Source of the DNA: Polyangiaceae bacterium
Lineage (GTDB): Bacteria > Myxococcota_A > Polyangia > Polyangiales > Polyangiaceae
Length of the DNA stretch: 64,000 bases
Direction: 5' to 3'
NCBI GenBank assembly: GCA_020633235.1
Contig: JACKEA010000004.1
Coordinates: 558,001 to 622,000 of the forward strand
The number at the start of each line of letters is the position of its first letter. Within the stretch, counting starts at the first letter, position 1. Positions 7,893 through 16,836 of the stretch are shown in pieces. Below the pieces are notes generated by a model. The model was not told the DNA's origin. It saw only the letters and a list, made by a program, of their open reading frames with translations, and made no database searches. Position numbers and translations under genes: made by a program.

Positions 7893-8614
7893 CCGACTTC
7901 GTCCCACACCAGCGCGGCGATGGGCCACCACAGCACGATCCACAGCGGCACGCCGAAGAACCAGCCGAGCGCGTAGGAGTGCAGGCCGCCGATGGAAATG
8001 TAGGCGATCTCCACCAGCGGACCGCCGAGCAGGAACACGCCCATGAGCAGCGCGCGCTTCCTGCCGGGGAAGAGCAGCGTGAGCACGAGCACCAGGGCGA
8101 CGGCGAAGGGCACCCAGGACCATACGGGATCTCCGTAGGTCCGGTAGATGAGCTGCCGTGTCGCCACCACGATGGCGAGCAGGAATCCCAGACGCAGCGC
8201 CCGGCCTCGCGCCCGCGGTGCAGGCAGGCCGAGGCGCCGCCACGAGAAGAGCGTGGTGACGAAGCGCAGGATCAAGCCCCAGTACACCAGCATCCAGGTG
8301 GGAATGCCGGACAGCGCCGGGAGATCCAGCGGCACCGTGTAGGAGTAGATTTGATGGCGCGTCACGGAGCTCCAGTCGTTGAAAGCCCCGACGACGGTGC
8401 ACAAGAGCAGGAATCCGAGCTCCGTCGTCAAGGGATGTCCGCGCTCGGATGGCGGGAGCCGCGCCCAGAGCGCGAGACGGGCGATCCACACCACGGTGAC
8501 CACGCCGGTCATCAGCCACAGCCGGCTCGCGGCAAGGCAGATGGCCACGCTGACCACGCCGATGACGGCGGTGTCCAGGGCGAACGCGCGATCGCCCACG
8601 CCCGCTCGTGTCAT
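7847..8614 (-). CDS. Multi-pass membrane protein, third gene of the TetR-radical SAM operon
   Basis: A 255-residue integral membrane protein with about seven hydrophobic segments. It contains a WSSVTRHQIYSYTVP loop and ends GWFFGVPLWIVLWWPIAALV. The last segment loosely recalls membrane enzymes of isoprenoid metabolism, but I do not assign a family. The ATG overlaps the stop of the radical SAM gene (8611-8614). Its 3' end overlaps the convergent glycosyltransferase by 46 nt. Confidence 0.6.
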   Translation of the reverse strand: MTRAGVGDRAFALDTAVIGVVSVAICLAASRLWLMTGVVTVVWIARLALWARLPPSERGHPLTTELGFLLLCTVVGAFNDWSSVTRHQIYSYTVPLDLPALSGIPTWMLVYWGLILRFVTTLFSWRRLGLPAPRARGRALRLGFLLAIVVATRQLIYRTYGDPVWSWVPFAVALVLVLTLLFPGRKRALLMGVFLLGGPLVEIAYISIGGLHSYALGWFFGVPLWIVLWWPIAALVWDEVGYSLTRWSWRSSSSG

Positions 8615-9831
8615 GCCGAGAGGAACCCCCCGACCGCGCCGAGCAGGCTCAAGGGATGGCGCAGTCCGTGGGCGTACTCGTCGGTGCTGTAGTTCTGCGC
8701 CCAGTTGCAGGCGGCACCGCAGCGGTCGGAAAAGCCCGCAGGATCGATCAGCTGGCGAGCGTGCTCGTAGAGCGAATCCACGTCCGGGAAGTCGAGCACC
8801 GGCACGTACGTGGGCTTCTCTTCCACGCTCGCCTTGCACGGCCAGGCCAGACGTCCGTCGTGGTCGATGTGGGGCTTCAGCGTGTTCATGCACGTGTACG
8901 GCTTTGCGTGCAGCAAGCGGTCGTTCATGCGCTCCGTGCCGATCACGCGGCGCCCCGCACGCTTGCGCGCGAGGATGGTCTTCACGAAGGGCTCGTAGTG
9001 GGGATCCGCGAGCACTTCGGGATCGATCCGCGGCCCGCGATTGCGCGGGACCGGGCAGAACCAGATGCCCAAGTCGTCCGCGAGGTCCAACACCGCACGT
9101 GCCTCGTGGATCAGCCCAGGCTGGATCACGGTGTTCACCATCAGCTTCACGCGCTGCTCCTCCGCCAGAGCGCGCAGCAAGAGCAGGTTGCGGATCACGT
9201 GCTCCGGCTTGGGCGTTTGCCACATGTCGGCGAGCAGCCCGAGGTCCAGGGCGTCCAGGCTCACCACCAAGATGTCCACGTCTGCCAAGAAGCCGCGCCA
9301 CTCCGGCTTGGTGAGCAAGCGATGGAACAAGCTGCCGTTGGTGTTGACGACGATCGGGTAGTAGTCGAGGTCCCGTGCCGTGCGGGTGAGCACCGGAAGG
9401 TCCTTGCGCAAGGTGGGCTCGCCGCCGGCAAAGTACACGGACGGCGTGCGCGTCCGCATCACGCGCAGGAGGTCCTTCCCTTGGCTGGTGTCGAGCACCC
9501 CGCGTCCGGAGAGCTCGGGGTAGCGCTGCCCCTGATGGTCGTCGCAGTAGCTGCAGCGAAAGTTGCAGGGGCGGAGCGTGGTCCAGATGAAATACAGCGG
9601 TCGCAGGTCCCCGCGGCCCTGGCGCAGGAGCGCGCGGTTGTCCCAGTAGTTCCGGGCCGCTTGCCGCATGCTGCGAGTCCGGCGGGACAGCTCCGCCGCG
9701 CCCTTCATGGGAGCCTCCAACGTCGGGCCGATCGCGTTCGCGCGTTCCAACGCATCTTTGCGAACGGCCTCCCAGTCCGGGTGACCGGGTCGCGAGCTGG
9801 AGAGCGTGAGCTCGGGAAGACTTCGATTCAT
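8611..9831 (-). CDS. Radical SAM protein
   Basis: A 406-residue radical SAM enzyme. The iron-sulfur motif is C89-x3-C93-x2-C96 (CNFRCSYC). It is followed by a GGEPTLRKDLP loop for SAM binding and a VVSLDAL strand. Further cysteines in the C-terminal third (CMNTLKPHIDHDG, PCKAS and CGAACNW) resemble an auxiliary cluster region of the SPASM/twitch kind. The ATG overlaps the end of tetR, and its stop overlaps the next start, so all three genes are coupled. Substrate unknown; the membrane partner and the facing GT2 gene hint at lipid or envelope modification. Confidence 0.75.
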   Translation of the reverse strand: MNRSLPELTLSSSRPGHPDWEAVRKDALERANAIGPTLEAPMKGAAELSRRTRSMRQAARNYWDNRALLRQGRGDLRPLYFIWTTLRPCNFRCSYCDDHQGQRYPELSGRGVLDTSQGKDLLRVMRTRTPSVYFAGGEPTLRKDLPVLTRTARDLDYYPIVVNTNGSLFHRLLTKPEWRGFLADVDILVVSLDALDLGLLADMWQTPKPEHVIRNLLLLRALAEEQRVKLMVNTVIQPGLIHEARAVLDLADDLGIWFCPVPRNRGPRIDPEVLADPHYEPFVKTILARKRAGRRVIGTERMNDRLLHAKPYTCMNTLKPHIDHDGRLAWPCKASVEEKPTYVPVLDFPDVDSLYEHARQLIDPAGFSDRCGAACNWAQNYSTDEYAHGLRHPLSLLGAVGGFLSA

Positions 9832-10454
9832 GGCGATGGCCTCGATTCCAGCGTCGAGAAGACACTGCTCACGGCGCCGACGGAGAGCTGCGCCAACAGC
9901 TCCACGGTGCGCTTCTTGTTGGGACCTTGTCCAAAGAGGTACTGGAGGCCCACGCGCGTCCACAGACCGAGGAGGGCTTGGGCCACGAGCTCGGCTTCTG
10001 CCGCGTTCCCACCACCAAAGGCGCTCAATCGATCCGCGAGGAAGCGAGCGATGGGCGGGCTGATGCCGTCGCGCAGGGCGGTCACGGCGCCGTCCACTCC
10101 GGCGCGCTCCGCGAAGGCAAGCACCAGCTCGCGATCTGCTTGCCAGGCGTCCAAGCAAACTCGCGCCAGCTTCTTTGCCAGATCCTGGGGTTGGTCCGGC
10201 GCGCGCTCCGGCCAGGTGCGCTCGAGGCGTCGCACCAGACTCGCGTTGAAGTCATTCAGGATCTCGTCGAGGAGCTGACCCTTGTCGTCGAAGTGAACGT
10301 AGAACGTGCCGTGGGCGACGCCCGCACGCTTGGCGATGTCCGCCACGCCGGTGGCTTGGTAGCCGCTCTCGCGGAAGCACTCGCGTCCCGCGGCGACGAT
10401 GGCTGCGCGCGTCTCCGCTTTCTGTCGTTTGCGGTGACTCGAGTTCGCTGACAT
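9828..10454 (-). CDS. TetR-family regulator of the radical SAM operon
   Basis: A 208-residue TetR protein with the DNA-binding helix-turn-helix at about 15-60 (ADIAKRAGVAHGTFYVHFDD) and a variable ligand domain. It heads a three-gene operon joined by 4-nt overlaps. A direct repeat, GTCAGTGA, occurs at 10458-10465 and 10472-10479 just upstream of the ATG and may be part of its operator. Ligand unknown. Confidence 0.8.
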   Translation of the reverse strand: MSANSSHRKRQKAETRAAIVAAGRECFRESGYQATGVADIAKRAGVAHGTFYVHFDDKGQLLDEILNDFNASLVRRLERTWPERAPDQPQDLAKKLARVCLDAWQADRELVLAFAERAGVDGAVTALRDGISPPIARFLADRLSAFGGGNAAEAELVAQALLGLWTRVGLQYLFGQGPNKKRTVELLAQLSVGAVSSVFSTLESRPSP

Positions 10455-10546
10455 CGAGTCAGTGATAAGTCGTCAGTGAGAGGCCCGCATTGACGTGGAT
10501 CAAGTGCGCGACGGGGATCGCACCGGACCAACAAAAGAAGCCGAAA

Positions 10547-11137
10547 TCAGCTCGGAGGAAGCCCGCCGGCCTGGCGGATGGCCTCGGCGGTGTCCAGATC
10601 GTCGAGCACGGTGCTGTCGGGCACCTCCACGTCGAGGCGTCGCCGCATGCTGAGCACGTCTCGCGGGGTCACATCCAGGCTCGCTTCCGCCAGGGCGTCG
10701 ATGGCGCCGTCGCCCACCACGATGGGGTGGCCGGTGCGCCCGCGGTGACGAGGGCGAACCACTTCCGCGGCGCCCGAGCGCCAGGTCTCGAGCAGCGTCT
10801 GCACGGTGCGCGGGGCGATGCGTGGATGATCCACGAGAGCGAGGACGAGGGCGGACGGCGGCGGGGCGAGGCGTCGGGCCGCTTCGATCCCCGCCTGCAC
10901 GCTGGAGAGCATGCCGCGCTCGGGATCCGGGTTCTCCGCGCAGGCGCAACCAGCGACCGAAGCGACGCGGTCCCCGTGAGGCGCGCCCACCACCACGATC
11001 ACGTCACTGACGCCACCCTCGAGCAGAGCATCCCGGATGCGCTCGACAAAAGTACGCCCATCCAGGACGGCCAGCGCTTTGGGGAAGCCGGCTCGCTCGG
11101 AGCGACCGGCTGCGAGCACTATGCCCGTGATCCGCAA
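10547..11137 (-). CDS. MobA/MocA-like NTP transferase (molybdenum cofactor cytidylyltransferase candidate)
   Basis: A 196-residue nucleotidyltransferase of the MobA/MocA fold. It has the signature LAAGRSERAGFPKAL (about 8-22), VIVVVGAPHGDRV, an LVDHP metal site (about 101-105) and RTGHPIVV. MocA family members make molybdopterin cytosine dinucleotide for xanthine-oxidase-type enzymes. That fits this genome, which encodes such an enzyme at 21.8-25.1 and 30.3 kb. The start is TTG at 11137 because it opens the MRITGIVLAAG core; no better ATG is present. A role as another sugar or lipid nucleotidyltransferase is not excluded. Confidence 0.65.
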   Translation of the reverse strand: MRITGIVLAAGRSERAGFPKALAVLDGRTFVERIRDALLEGGVSDVIVVVGAPHGDRVASVAGCACAENPDPERGMLSSVQAGIEAARRLAPPPSALVLALVDHPRIAPRTVQTLLETWRSGAAEVVRPRHRGRTGHPIVVGDGAIDALAEASLDVTPRDVLSMRRRLDVEVPDSTVLDDLDTAEAIRQAGGLPPS

Positions 11138-11174
11138 GAGTCCGGCGTCAGCCTACACGTCTTTCTCGGCGCCG

Positions 11175-11843
11175 TCAGGCTTCGAAGTCTTCGAGCCAAT
11201 CGCCGACGGCTTGGAGGTGGATCTCCATCTTGAGCCAAGGATCCTCCGGCGCTTCGAAGTTGCTGGCATGGCAGTGCGCCTGAACGGCTGGATCCACGTC
11301 CACCAAGCTGACGACCTGGCGCCCATCGCCATTCTCTTGTTGGCTCGAGTCGCCCTGCGCTGCGAGGAGATCCATCACCCGGCCGAGGAGCAGGTGATAG
11401 CGCCGGGCGGCGGCCATCAATGGCGCTGCGCCCTGCGATTCGAAGTACTGCTCGACGGTGCCGTCAGTCCCGTATTCCCCCGCGGTTTCGGGGTGCCCTG
11501 CCAGCTCCACGATGGTCTCGGTTCCGTCGGCCTGCGCCACTCTTCCCAAAGGATACAAGCGGCAGACCAACGGGCGATCGGCGTGAACACTGCACCCCGA
11601 TTCCGTCAGGAACACGCACTTTCCGTCGGGGAAGTCCAGCGCGCTACCGCCGTTCGAGGTGTAGCGCGCGATGGTCTCCGTGGTGCTGATGCCCAGACGC
11701 GCCGCGAGCCGGGCAATCTCGTAGGGATTGACCGGGATCAGCTTGTCGTGACAGCAGCGGTTGCAGGCGTTGCACTTGTAGGAGAACGGCGTCTGCCGGC
11801 TGTCCAGCACCCTCAGAACGCGGGCTTGAAGGGACGCCGTCAT
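11175..11843 (-). CDS. YkgJ-family cysteine-cluster protein
   Basis: A 222-residue protein with the YkgJ pattern of clustered cysteines thought to bind zinc or iron. The clusters are CNACNRCCHD near the N-terminus (about 24-33), then CVFLTESGCSVHADRPLVCR and LYPLGR. The function of the family is unknown; some members are linked to Fe-S assembly or metal handling. It lies 8 nt after the Tat-exported small protein gene, on the same strand. Confidence 0.75.
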   Translation of the reverse strand: MTASLQARVLRVLDSRQTPFSYKCNACNRCCHDKLIPVNPYEIARLAARLGISTTETIARYTSNGGSALDFPDGKCVFLTESGCSVHADRPLVCRLYPLGRVAQADGTETIVELAGHPETAGEYGTDGTVEQYFESQGAAPLMAAARRYHLLLGRVMDLLAAQGDSSQQENGDGRQVVSLVDVDPAVQAHCHASNFEAPEDPWLKMEIHLQAVGDWLEDFEA

Positions 11844-11851
11844 GACTCATC

Positions 11852-12187
11852 TCAGCGACCGAGGTGCTTCTCCATCTTGATCTGAACGGCGGCTGGGAGC
11901 TTGAAGCCTCCCAGGGCCGTCAACCCCCGCGGACTCTCCCCGCTGAGGCGCACCGTGAGGGCGGATGCGCCCTGTTCCTTGATGGTCTTCAGCGCTTCCG
12001 CGGGCAGCGTGTACACGGCCAACGGTTCCTTCACGCCGTCGGCGAAAAACTCCCACTTGATCGAAACCTGAGGCGTTGCCGCCGTCGCCTTTCCGCCCAA
12101 TAGCCCCACTCCCAACCCTGCTCCCAGCGCGACCGCGCTGGACGCGAGCTGGAGACTCTCTCGTCGTGTCAGCTTGCGTTGCGTCAT
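11852..12187 (-). CDS. Small exported protein with a twin-arginine signal
   Basis: A 111-residue hypothetical protein. TRRESLQLASSAVALGAGLG at the N-terminus is a Tat-type signal peptide, with cleavage probably after ATAA. The remaining 75 residues have no motif I recognise (VSIKWEFFADGVKEPL and similar). Tat export suggests folding or cofactor loading before export. ATG at 12187 places the twin arginine at residues 8-9. Likely co-transcribed with the YkgJ-like gene. Confidence 0.6.
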   Translation of the reverse strand: MTQRKLTRRESLQLASSAVALGAGLGVGLLGGKATAATPQVSIKWEFFADGVKEPLAVYTLPAEALKTIKEQGASALTVRLSGESPRGLTALGGFKLPAAVQIKMEKHLGR

Positions 12188-12276
12188 GCCCGGCTGCTTG
12201 CAGGTTTCGTGCAAGCACGGGAACGGCGGGAAAATCCCGGCCAATTCGCTGAAATGACGCGCAACTCCTGCGGCGT

Positions 12277-13395
12277 TCAGGAAAACCCGCGCACGACGAA
12301 CCAGTAGCTTCCGAGCATCGCGGCAACGGCCGAGCCGAGCTCCAACACGGCAATGCGTCGGCGCCGTCGTTCTCCGAGCAGCACCAGAACCGTCCAAGCG
12401 AGGGCGATGACCGCGAGCTGGCCGAGCTCCACGCCGACGTTGAATCCGAACAAGCTGCCGACCAAAGTGCGTCTCGGAAGCTCGAGCTCGCCGAGCACGG
12501 ACGCAAAACCCAAGCCGTGCACCAGACCGAAGAGCGCAGCGAGCCCACTGCGCAGCCGTTCGGGTCGTTCGCTGCGCGCCAGCAAGCCGAAGGTGCACGC
12601 GGCGAACAGACCCAGGCCGGCGTAGGCGACGCTGCCGGTGAGCACGGCGGCTACAACGCTCGCGACGACCACGAGGGCGGGGAGGTGCCAGCGTCGCTGC
12701 CACACGTTCTCGATGGCCACGACCACGATGGACAGCCCAATGGCGGCTTCGACGACGTCGCTCCGCACGTGCACGACACCGAGGGCGGCCAGGCTCAGCG
12801 TGACGCTATGCCCCAGCGTGAAGCCACTGACGACCAGCGCCAGCTTGCGAAAGGATCGCGCCGCGAGCAGCAATGCCAGCAGAAAGACGAGATGATCCCA
12901 GCCGGACAGGATGTGACGGACGCCCAGACCGAGCGTCTCCCGCGCAGCCCCAAAGGTGGTGGCGGGCGCGGTGAGCGGGACTTTCGTGCTGCGCTGCGTC
13001 GCCGTCAGCACGCGTTGTACCGAGCCGGAACGCAGGAAGTGCACGTGACCGGGCAAGGCGTCGAACAAGAGGTCACTGTGAATTTCGAGAGCGCTGGGTG
13101 CTTCGGCACAGCGGAGCTGCCAGCGACCACCGACGTAGCTCATAGGAAGGGGTTGGCAATGCGCTGCCGTCAGGCTTCCCATCAGTGCCGAGGCGCGGGT
13201 CCTCTCGCTCGGCTCGAGACCCGCATGCGCGATGGCGGCGTCCAGCGCGCTCTGCTCCAAAGGACCGAGACGCACCGTCACCGTCACCGTGCTGCCGTCG
13301 ACGGACCAGGTCGAGTACGAAACGCTGCGCGAGTGGGCGGCCGCCGAGCCCGAAAGCGTGAGCACGAAGAGCACGAGCAGGACGCGTCGCATCAT
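12277..13395 (-). CDS. HupE/UreJ-family membrane protein
   Basis: A 372-residue protein with a signal peptide (MMRRVLLVLFVLTLSGSAAA), a roughly 140-residue periplasmic domain, and a C-terminal seven-helix HupE/UreJ-like domain. Family histidine motifs are visible: RHILSGWDHLVFLLALLL, FTLGHSVTLSLA and FGLVHGLGFASVLGEL. HupE/UreJ proteins are nickel or cobalt permeases, but this long version travels with DUF3604 and a PpiC-like protein in many genomes without hydrogenase genes, so metal transport is only one possibility. The start overlaps the upstream stop by 4 nt (ATGA, 13392-13395). Confidence 0.75.
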   Translation of the reverse strand: MMRRVLLVLFVLTLSGSAAAHSRSVSYSTWSVDGSTVTVTVRLGPLEQSALDAAIAHAGLEPSERTRASALMGSLTAAHCQPLPMSYVGGRWQLRCAEAPSALEIHSDLLFDALPGHVHFLRSGSVQRVLTATQRSTKVPLTAPATTFGAARETLGLGVRHILSGWDHLVFLLALLLAARSFRKLALVVSGFTLGHSVTLSLAALGVVHVRSDVVEAAIGLSIVVVAIENVWQRRWHLPALVVVASVVAAVLTGSVAYAGLGLFAACTFGLLARSERPERLRSGLAALFGLVHGLGFASVLGELELPRRTLVGSLFGFNVGVELGQLAVIALAWTVLVLLGERRRRRIAVLELGSAVAAMLGSYWFVVRGFS

Positions 13396-14096
13396 GGCGT
13401 CACGATGCGCGCGCGAGCACGCCGTTCGGCAAAGAAGGCCCTGAGGCGCTGCTCTCCCGCGCGACGGGAGTACTCCGCGCGGACCAGCTTCTCGTCGAAG
13501 CGCGGCTCCCGCCCGGGGATCTTCTCCACGAGCTCCACGCGCCCCTGCGGCGTCTCGAGGGTGGCGCCCGGCTCCAGCGCGAGGACCTCGCGGGTGACGC
13601 GCGCGCCCAGGTACTGCTCGAGCTTGTCGGGGGACAGCGGCGTGTCCGGCAACCCCGCGCGGCGCACGTGCACCCGCGGCGCGCCCCGGAAGTAGTCGCG
13701 ATTCGCCTGGAAAAACGCGCGGAGCTCCGCGTCGCTGGGCTCCACCTCGGCGCCGTCCACGATCACACCAATGGCGGCGCTGCCCAGATCCGCGCGCACC
13801 TTGGGATCGCGATCCGCCAGCCCGAGCTCCAGCGCGCTGTCGATCAAGAGCTGCTCGTCGATCAGACGATCCAGCACGTGCGCTCGAAGCTCCGCCTCGC
13901 TCGCGTTCGGGCGCTCCGCCCTGAGCGCGTCCAGGGCGCGGCGGTACTCGCTCTTCGGAATCGCGTGACCGTTCACCACCGCAACGGCGTCCTCGGGCAC
14001 TTCCGGATCGCTCTTCACGATACCGGTGGTCGCCAGCAAGAGGCCCAGGCACGCACCCACGCTCAGCAGCACCGTGCCCAATCGTTCCCGGTTCAT
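13392..14096 (-). CDS. SurA/PpiC-like periplasmic protein
   Basis: A 234-residue protein with an N-terminal membrane anchor or signal (about 7-24). It is followed by a SurA-N-like chaperone region (VAVVNGHAIPKSEYRRALDA, LDRLIDEQLLIDSALELGL). A short C-terminal part could be a reduced parvulin rotamase domain (LETPQGRVELVEKIPG); no full PPIase domain is seen. It is coupled by 4-nt overlaps to DUF3604 upstream and HupE/UreJ downstream, so it may assist folding or assembly of those exported products. Confidence 0.65.
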   Translation of the reverse strand: MNRERLGTVLLSVGACLGLLLATTGIVKSDPEVPEDAVAVVNGHAIPKSEYRRALDALRAERPNASEAELRAHVLDRLIDEQLLIDSALELGLADRDPKVRADLGSAAIGVIVDGAEVEPSDAELRAFFQANRDYFRGAPRVHVRRAGLPDTPLSPDKLEQYLGARVTREVLALEPGATLETPQGRVELVEKIPGREPRFDEKLVRAEYSRRAGEQRLRAFFAERRARARIVTP

Positions 14097-16333
14097 GGTT
14101 GCTCCTTGCCGAAGCTCACGAAGATGGGGGACGACCAGGCGCGCTCTTCGTTCTTGCTCAGGCAGTCGTCGTCGAACGAAGTGCGATAGTCGCCGTAGCA
14201 GGGGTGCGCCTCCACGCAGCCGCCCTTCGCGTCGCGCGTGCAGCGCAGGTTGCCGGCGTTGACGGCTTCCGTTGGCTCCTGGATCGCGCGCACGTAATAC
14301 AGCGTGTCGCGCTTCAGCTCCGGATCGTCGAAGCTCACACTACAGCCGGCCTCGGACGGCGCGCACTCGAAGCGCTTCCACGGATCGTCGATCAGGCTCT
14401 CCACGGCCTCGCTGTCGTTTCGCTGCCGTCGGATGCGCACCACCTCGATGCGCGTGATCTGCCGGCGCCGGTCGCCGGGCTGGTAGCACTGGCCCAGGCA
14501 CAGCCGCGCGAGGCGTTCTTCTCCCAGTGCCGCCTTGGCGGAATCCGGGCAGCCCGGCTGTTGCACGAACGCACCCAGCGCCCGCACCTCGAAGTGCGGC
14601 GCCGCGGAGCGCGTCACCACCGAGCCCATCGGCAAGCGCTGGTCTCCGTCCACCAGGTCGAACCACAACAGGATCCGCTCGCCGCTGGTGCCATACACCT
14701 CGCGGCGCTGCAGCGCGTCCCAGATGGCGCCGCGATCGCGCCCCGTCGCGTGCACGGCCACCAGACCTCCGGTCATGAAGAACGACGCTTGCCGCTCGAC
14801 GAACGCCACCTGGAACGGCGGCAGCGCCATGATCTCTTCGCGCACCAAGCTCACGGACGCGGGCGTCTTCTTCTTCTCGGGAAAGAACCGCTGCCGCCAC
14901 TCGGCGCTCTTCGCGCCCGTCGCTTCCGTCATCTTGCGCCGTTCGAATTCCTTGTAGCCGGTGCCGGGGCGCGCGGTGTGGTTGTCGCTCGAAGCGATGA
15001 AGCCGAAGGTGGCGTACTCCGGTTGCTTCGGGTCGTCGAAGTTGCCGCGAGCGAGCAGGTACTGCGCCGAGCCGCCGGGGCGTTGGTTGTAGGTGGGGTT
15101 GAAGCAGTCGCGGCACTGGTCGCAGTCCTTCCAGTCCGCCACGCTCGCTCCGGGTATCGAGAGATGCCCCGCGCTGCCCGCCGCCACGAAGTCGGCTCGA
15201 GCTTTGTCCACGCGCCGCTCGCACTCCGCGCTCTTCGGATCGTCACAGCGTTCGCGGATGATCTCTCCCGCGCGCCAACAGCAGGGCTCGAACTTCTCCG
15301 TCGGCTCTGGGCAGCCCAGAGTGCCGTCGGGCTTCTTCTCGACGGCCCGGAAGCTCCGGTACTCCTCGGAGTTTCCGTGGCCCGAGTACACCTCGATCAG
15401 CCGTTGGCGTTCGTCCTGCTCGCTCTTCGCCAGCTGTTTGTCCCAGGTGTAGCCCGGCGGTGTGTAAAAGCCCCAGGTGGTGCCGTGGGGGATCACCAGG
15501 GAAGCGAAACCCCACTGTTGGAGCTTGTCGAACAGCTCGTGCGGCGTGTTGGCGTACTCGCGACAGTCCGGCGGTAGCTCGCGAGTCGGCACGTCCTTGG
15601 GGCAATCGACGACGCTCTGGTTTTCCCGCAGGTACGTGGCCACGTCGAGATAGCGCTGCCGCCGCGAAAACTCGAGCAGCGGCACCTTCACCAGGTCGAA
15701 GGCGCTGCCCCCCGCCGCGCGCATGCTGCGGAAAGCGCGTCCGAGCCAGGGCGCCGCGATCGGCCGCGCCGGCAAGTGCGCTTCGTCCGTGTCGCGGAAG
15801 ATCACGTTCTTGTGCCCGTAGTGCTGCTCCGGTGTCGGCCCCACCTGGGACCACTCGAACCCCGTGAAGGCGACCAAGTCCGGATCGCGTTCATCCCCCG
15901 CCACTGCGTTGCACTGGCGTACCAGCTCCTTGGTCTCCTTCCAGTGCCGCGGCGTGAGGCCCTCGGCGTGGTCGGTCATCGCAAAGAAGTCGAGCCGCGA
16001 GCACTGCCGCGCGAAGTCGCAGGCGTCCGCCGGAGGGTGCGCCCCTTCGCCGCCCAGCATGGGCAAGCTGCGCAAGAATGCGTCGCCGGAGAACGTGGAG
16101 TGCACGTGCAGATCTCCGAACAGGATCTGCTTGTCCTTCTTCGATTCATGTCGGTCCGCCGCGGAAACCGCCTGGCGCGCCGCGCGCTCCGCCACTTCCA
16201 CGGCGCTCACGCGGGCCGCCGTCGGTGTCCCGGCGTGTTCCGGTCGCCCTCCGCCGTAGATGATCAAGAGCCCGATGCCCAGGGCCTCCAACAGCAGCAC
16301 CGAGCCCATCCACACGAGTCGTCGCTTTCCCAC
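14093..16333 (-). CDS. DUF3604 (PHP-like) exported protein
   Basis: A 746-residue DUF3604 protein. An N-terminal helix (about 9-28) anchors or exports it. The PHP-type metal-binding motif GDLHVHSTFSGDAF (about 73-86) is followed by FAMTDHAE, FTGFEWSQVGPTPEQH, VIPHGTTWG and FIASSDNH, which match metal-dependent hydrolases of the PHP superfamily. Several cysteine pairs (for example DCDQCRDCFNP) suggest extracytoplasmic disulfides or metal. The reaction is unknown. First gene of the DUF3604-PpiC-like-HupE operon. Confidence 0.8.
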   Translation of the reverse strand: MGKRRLVWMGSVLLLEALGIGLLIIYGGGRPEHAGTPTAARVSAVEVAERAARQAVSAADRHESKKDKQILFGDLHVHSTFSGDAFLRSLPMLGGEGAHPPADACDFARQCSRLDFFAMTDHAEGLTPRHWKETKELVRQCNAVAGDERDPDLVAFTGFEWSQVGPTPEQHYGHKNVIFRDTDEAHLPARPIAAPWLGRAFRSMRAAGGSAFDLVKVPLLEFSRRQRYLDVATYLRENQSVVDCPKDVPTRELPPDCREYANTPHELFDKLQQWGFASLVIPHGTTWGFYTPPGYTWDKQLAKSEQDERQRLIEVYSGHGNSEEYRSFRAVEKKPDGTLGCPEPTEKFEPCCWRAGEIIRERCDDPKSAECERRVDKARADFVAAGSAGHLSIPGASVADWKDCDQCRDCFNPTYNQRPGGSAQYLLARGNFDDPKQPEYATFGFIASSDNHTARPGTGYKEFERRKMTEATGAKSAEWRQRFFPEKKKTPASVSLVREEIMALPPFQVAFVERQASFFMTGGLVAVHATGRDRGAIWDALQRREVYGTSGERILLWFDLVDGDQRLPMGSVVTRSAAPHFEVRALGAFVQQPGCPDSAKAALGEERLARLCLGQCYQPGDRRRQITRIEVVRIRRQRNDSEAVESLIDDPWKRFECAPSEAGCSVSFDDPELKRDTLYYVRAIQEPTEAVNAGNLRCTRDAKGGCVEAHPCYGDYRTSFDDDCLSKNEERAWSSPIFVSFGKEQP

Positions 16334-16425
16334 GCGGACCTCCCGACGCCATCATCCCGGGCCAAACGGCCCGAGCCAAGATCCGCGAACCCTTTCCGCG
16401 GCGACCTGGCTCCTACCGGGCGCAT

Positions 16426-16833
16426 ATGTCCACCTTCGGAACAATCGTGCTCGCGGGTATCGGCCTGTTTGTCGCTTTGATGGTCGGGATGAACGTCTTC
16501 GTTCGCATCAAGGCCAAGGCCATGAAGGGCCAGCCGCTGCCGGATCTGCCCGGCAAGGTCGGCAAGTCCATCGCCAAGGCCACGGACGGCCTGGTGTACT
16601 TCTTCAGCCCCAGCTGCGCGGCGTGCCGCACCCTGACGCCCATCGTCCAGAAGGCGGCTCAGAAGAACAAGAACGTCTTCGCCGTGGACGTGACCAAGAA
16701 CCTGGAGCTGGCGCGCGCCCTCAAGGTCATGGCCACGCCCAGCACCCTGGAGGTGTCCGGCGGCCGCGTGGTCGAGGTCCACGTCGGCATGCTCCCCCAG
16801 AGCGTGCTCACGCGGCTCTCGCCTTCGACGTAG
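16426..16833 (+). CDS. Membrane-anchored thioredoxin-fold protein
   Basis: A 135-residue protein with one N-terminal helix (about 5-27) and a thioredoxin domain. The active site is C64-A-A-C67, in the order expected for a Trx reductase/oxidase. The cis-proline loop is ATPST, and the end is EVHVGMLPQSVL. The soluble domain probably faces the periplasm and handles disulfides, perhaps of the Cys-rich DUF3604 protein encoded divergently (92-nt gap). The gap contains a CGGGCC-AAAC-GGCCCG hairpin at 16366-16381. Confidence 0.75.
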   Translation: MSTFGTIVLAGIGLFVALMVGMNVFVRIKAKAMKGQPLPDLPGKVGKSIAKATDGLVYFFSPSCAACRTLTPIVQKAAQKNKNVFAVDVTKNLELARALKVMATPSTLEVSGGRVVEVHVGMLPQSVLTRLSPST

Positions 16834-16836
16834 CCG

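Noticed and set aside
12277..13395. Evidence for a hydrogenase or urease locus
   Set aside because: No hydrogenase or urease gene is present; only the HupE/UreJ-like fold is shared.
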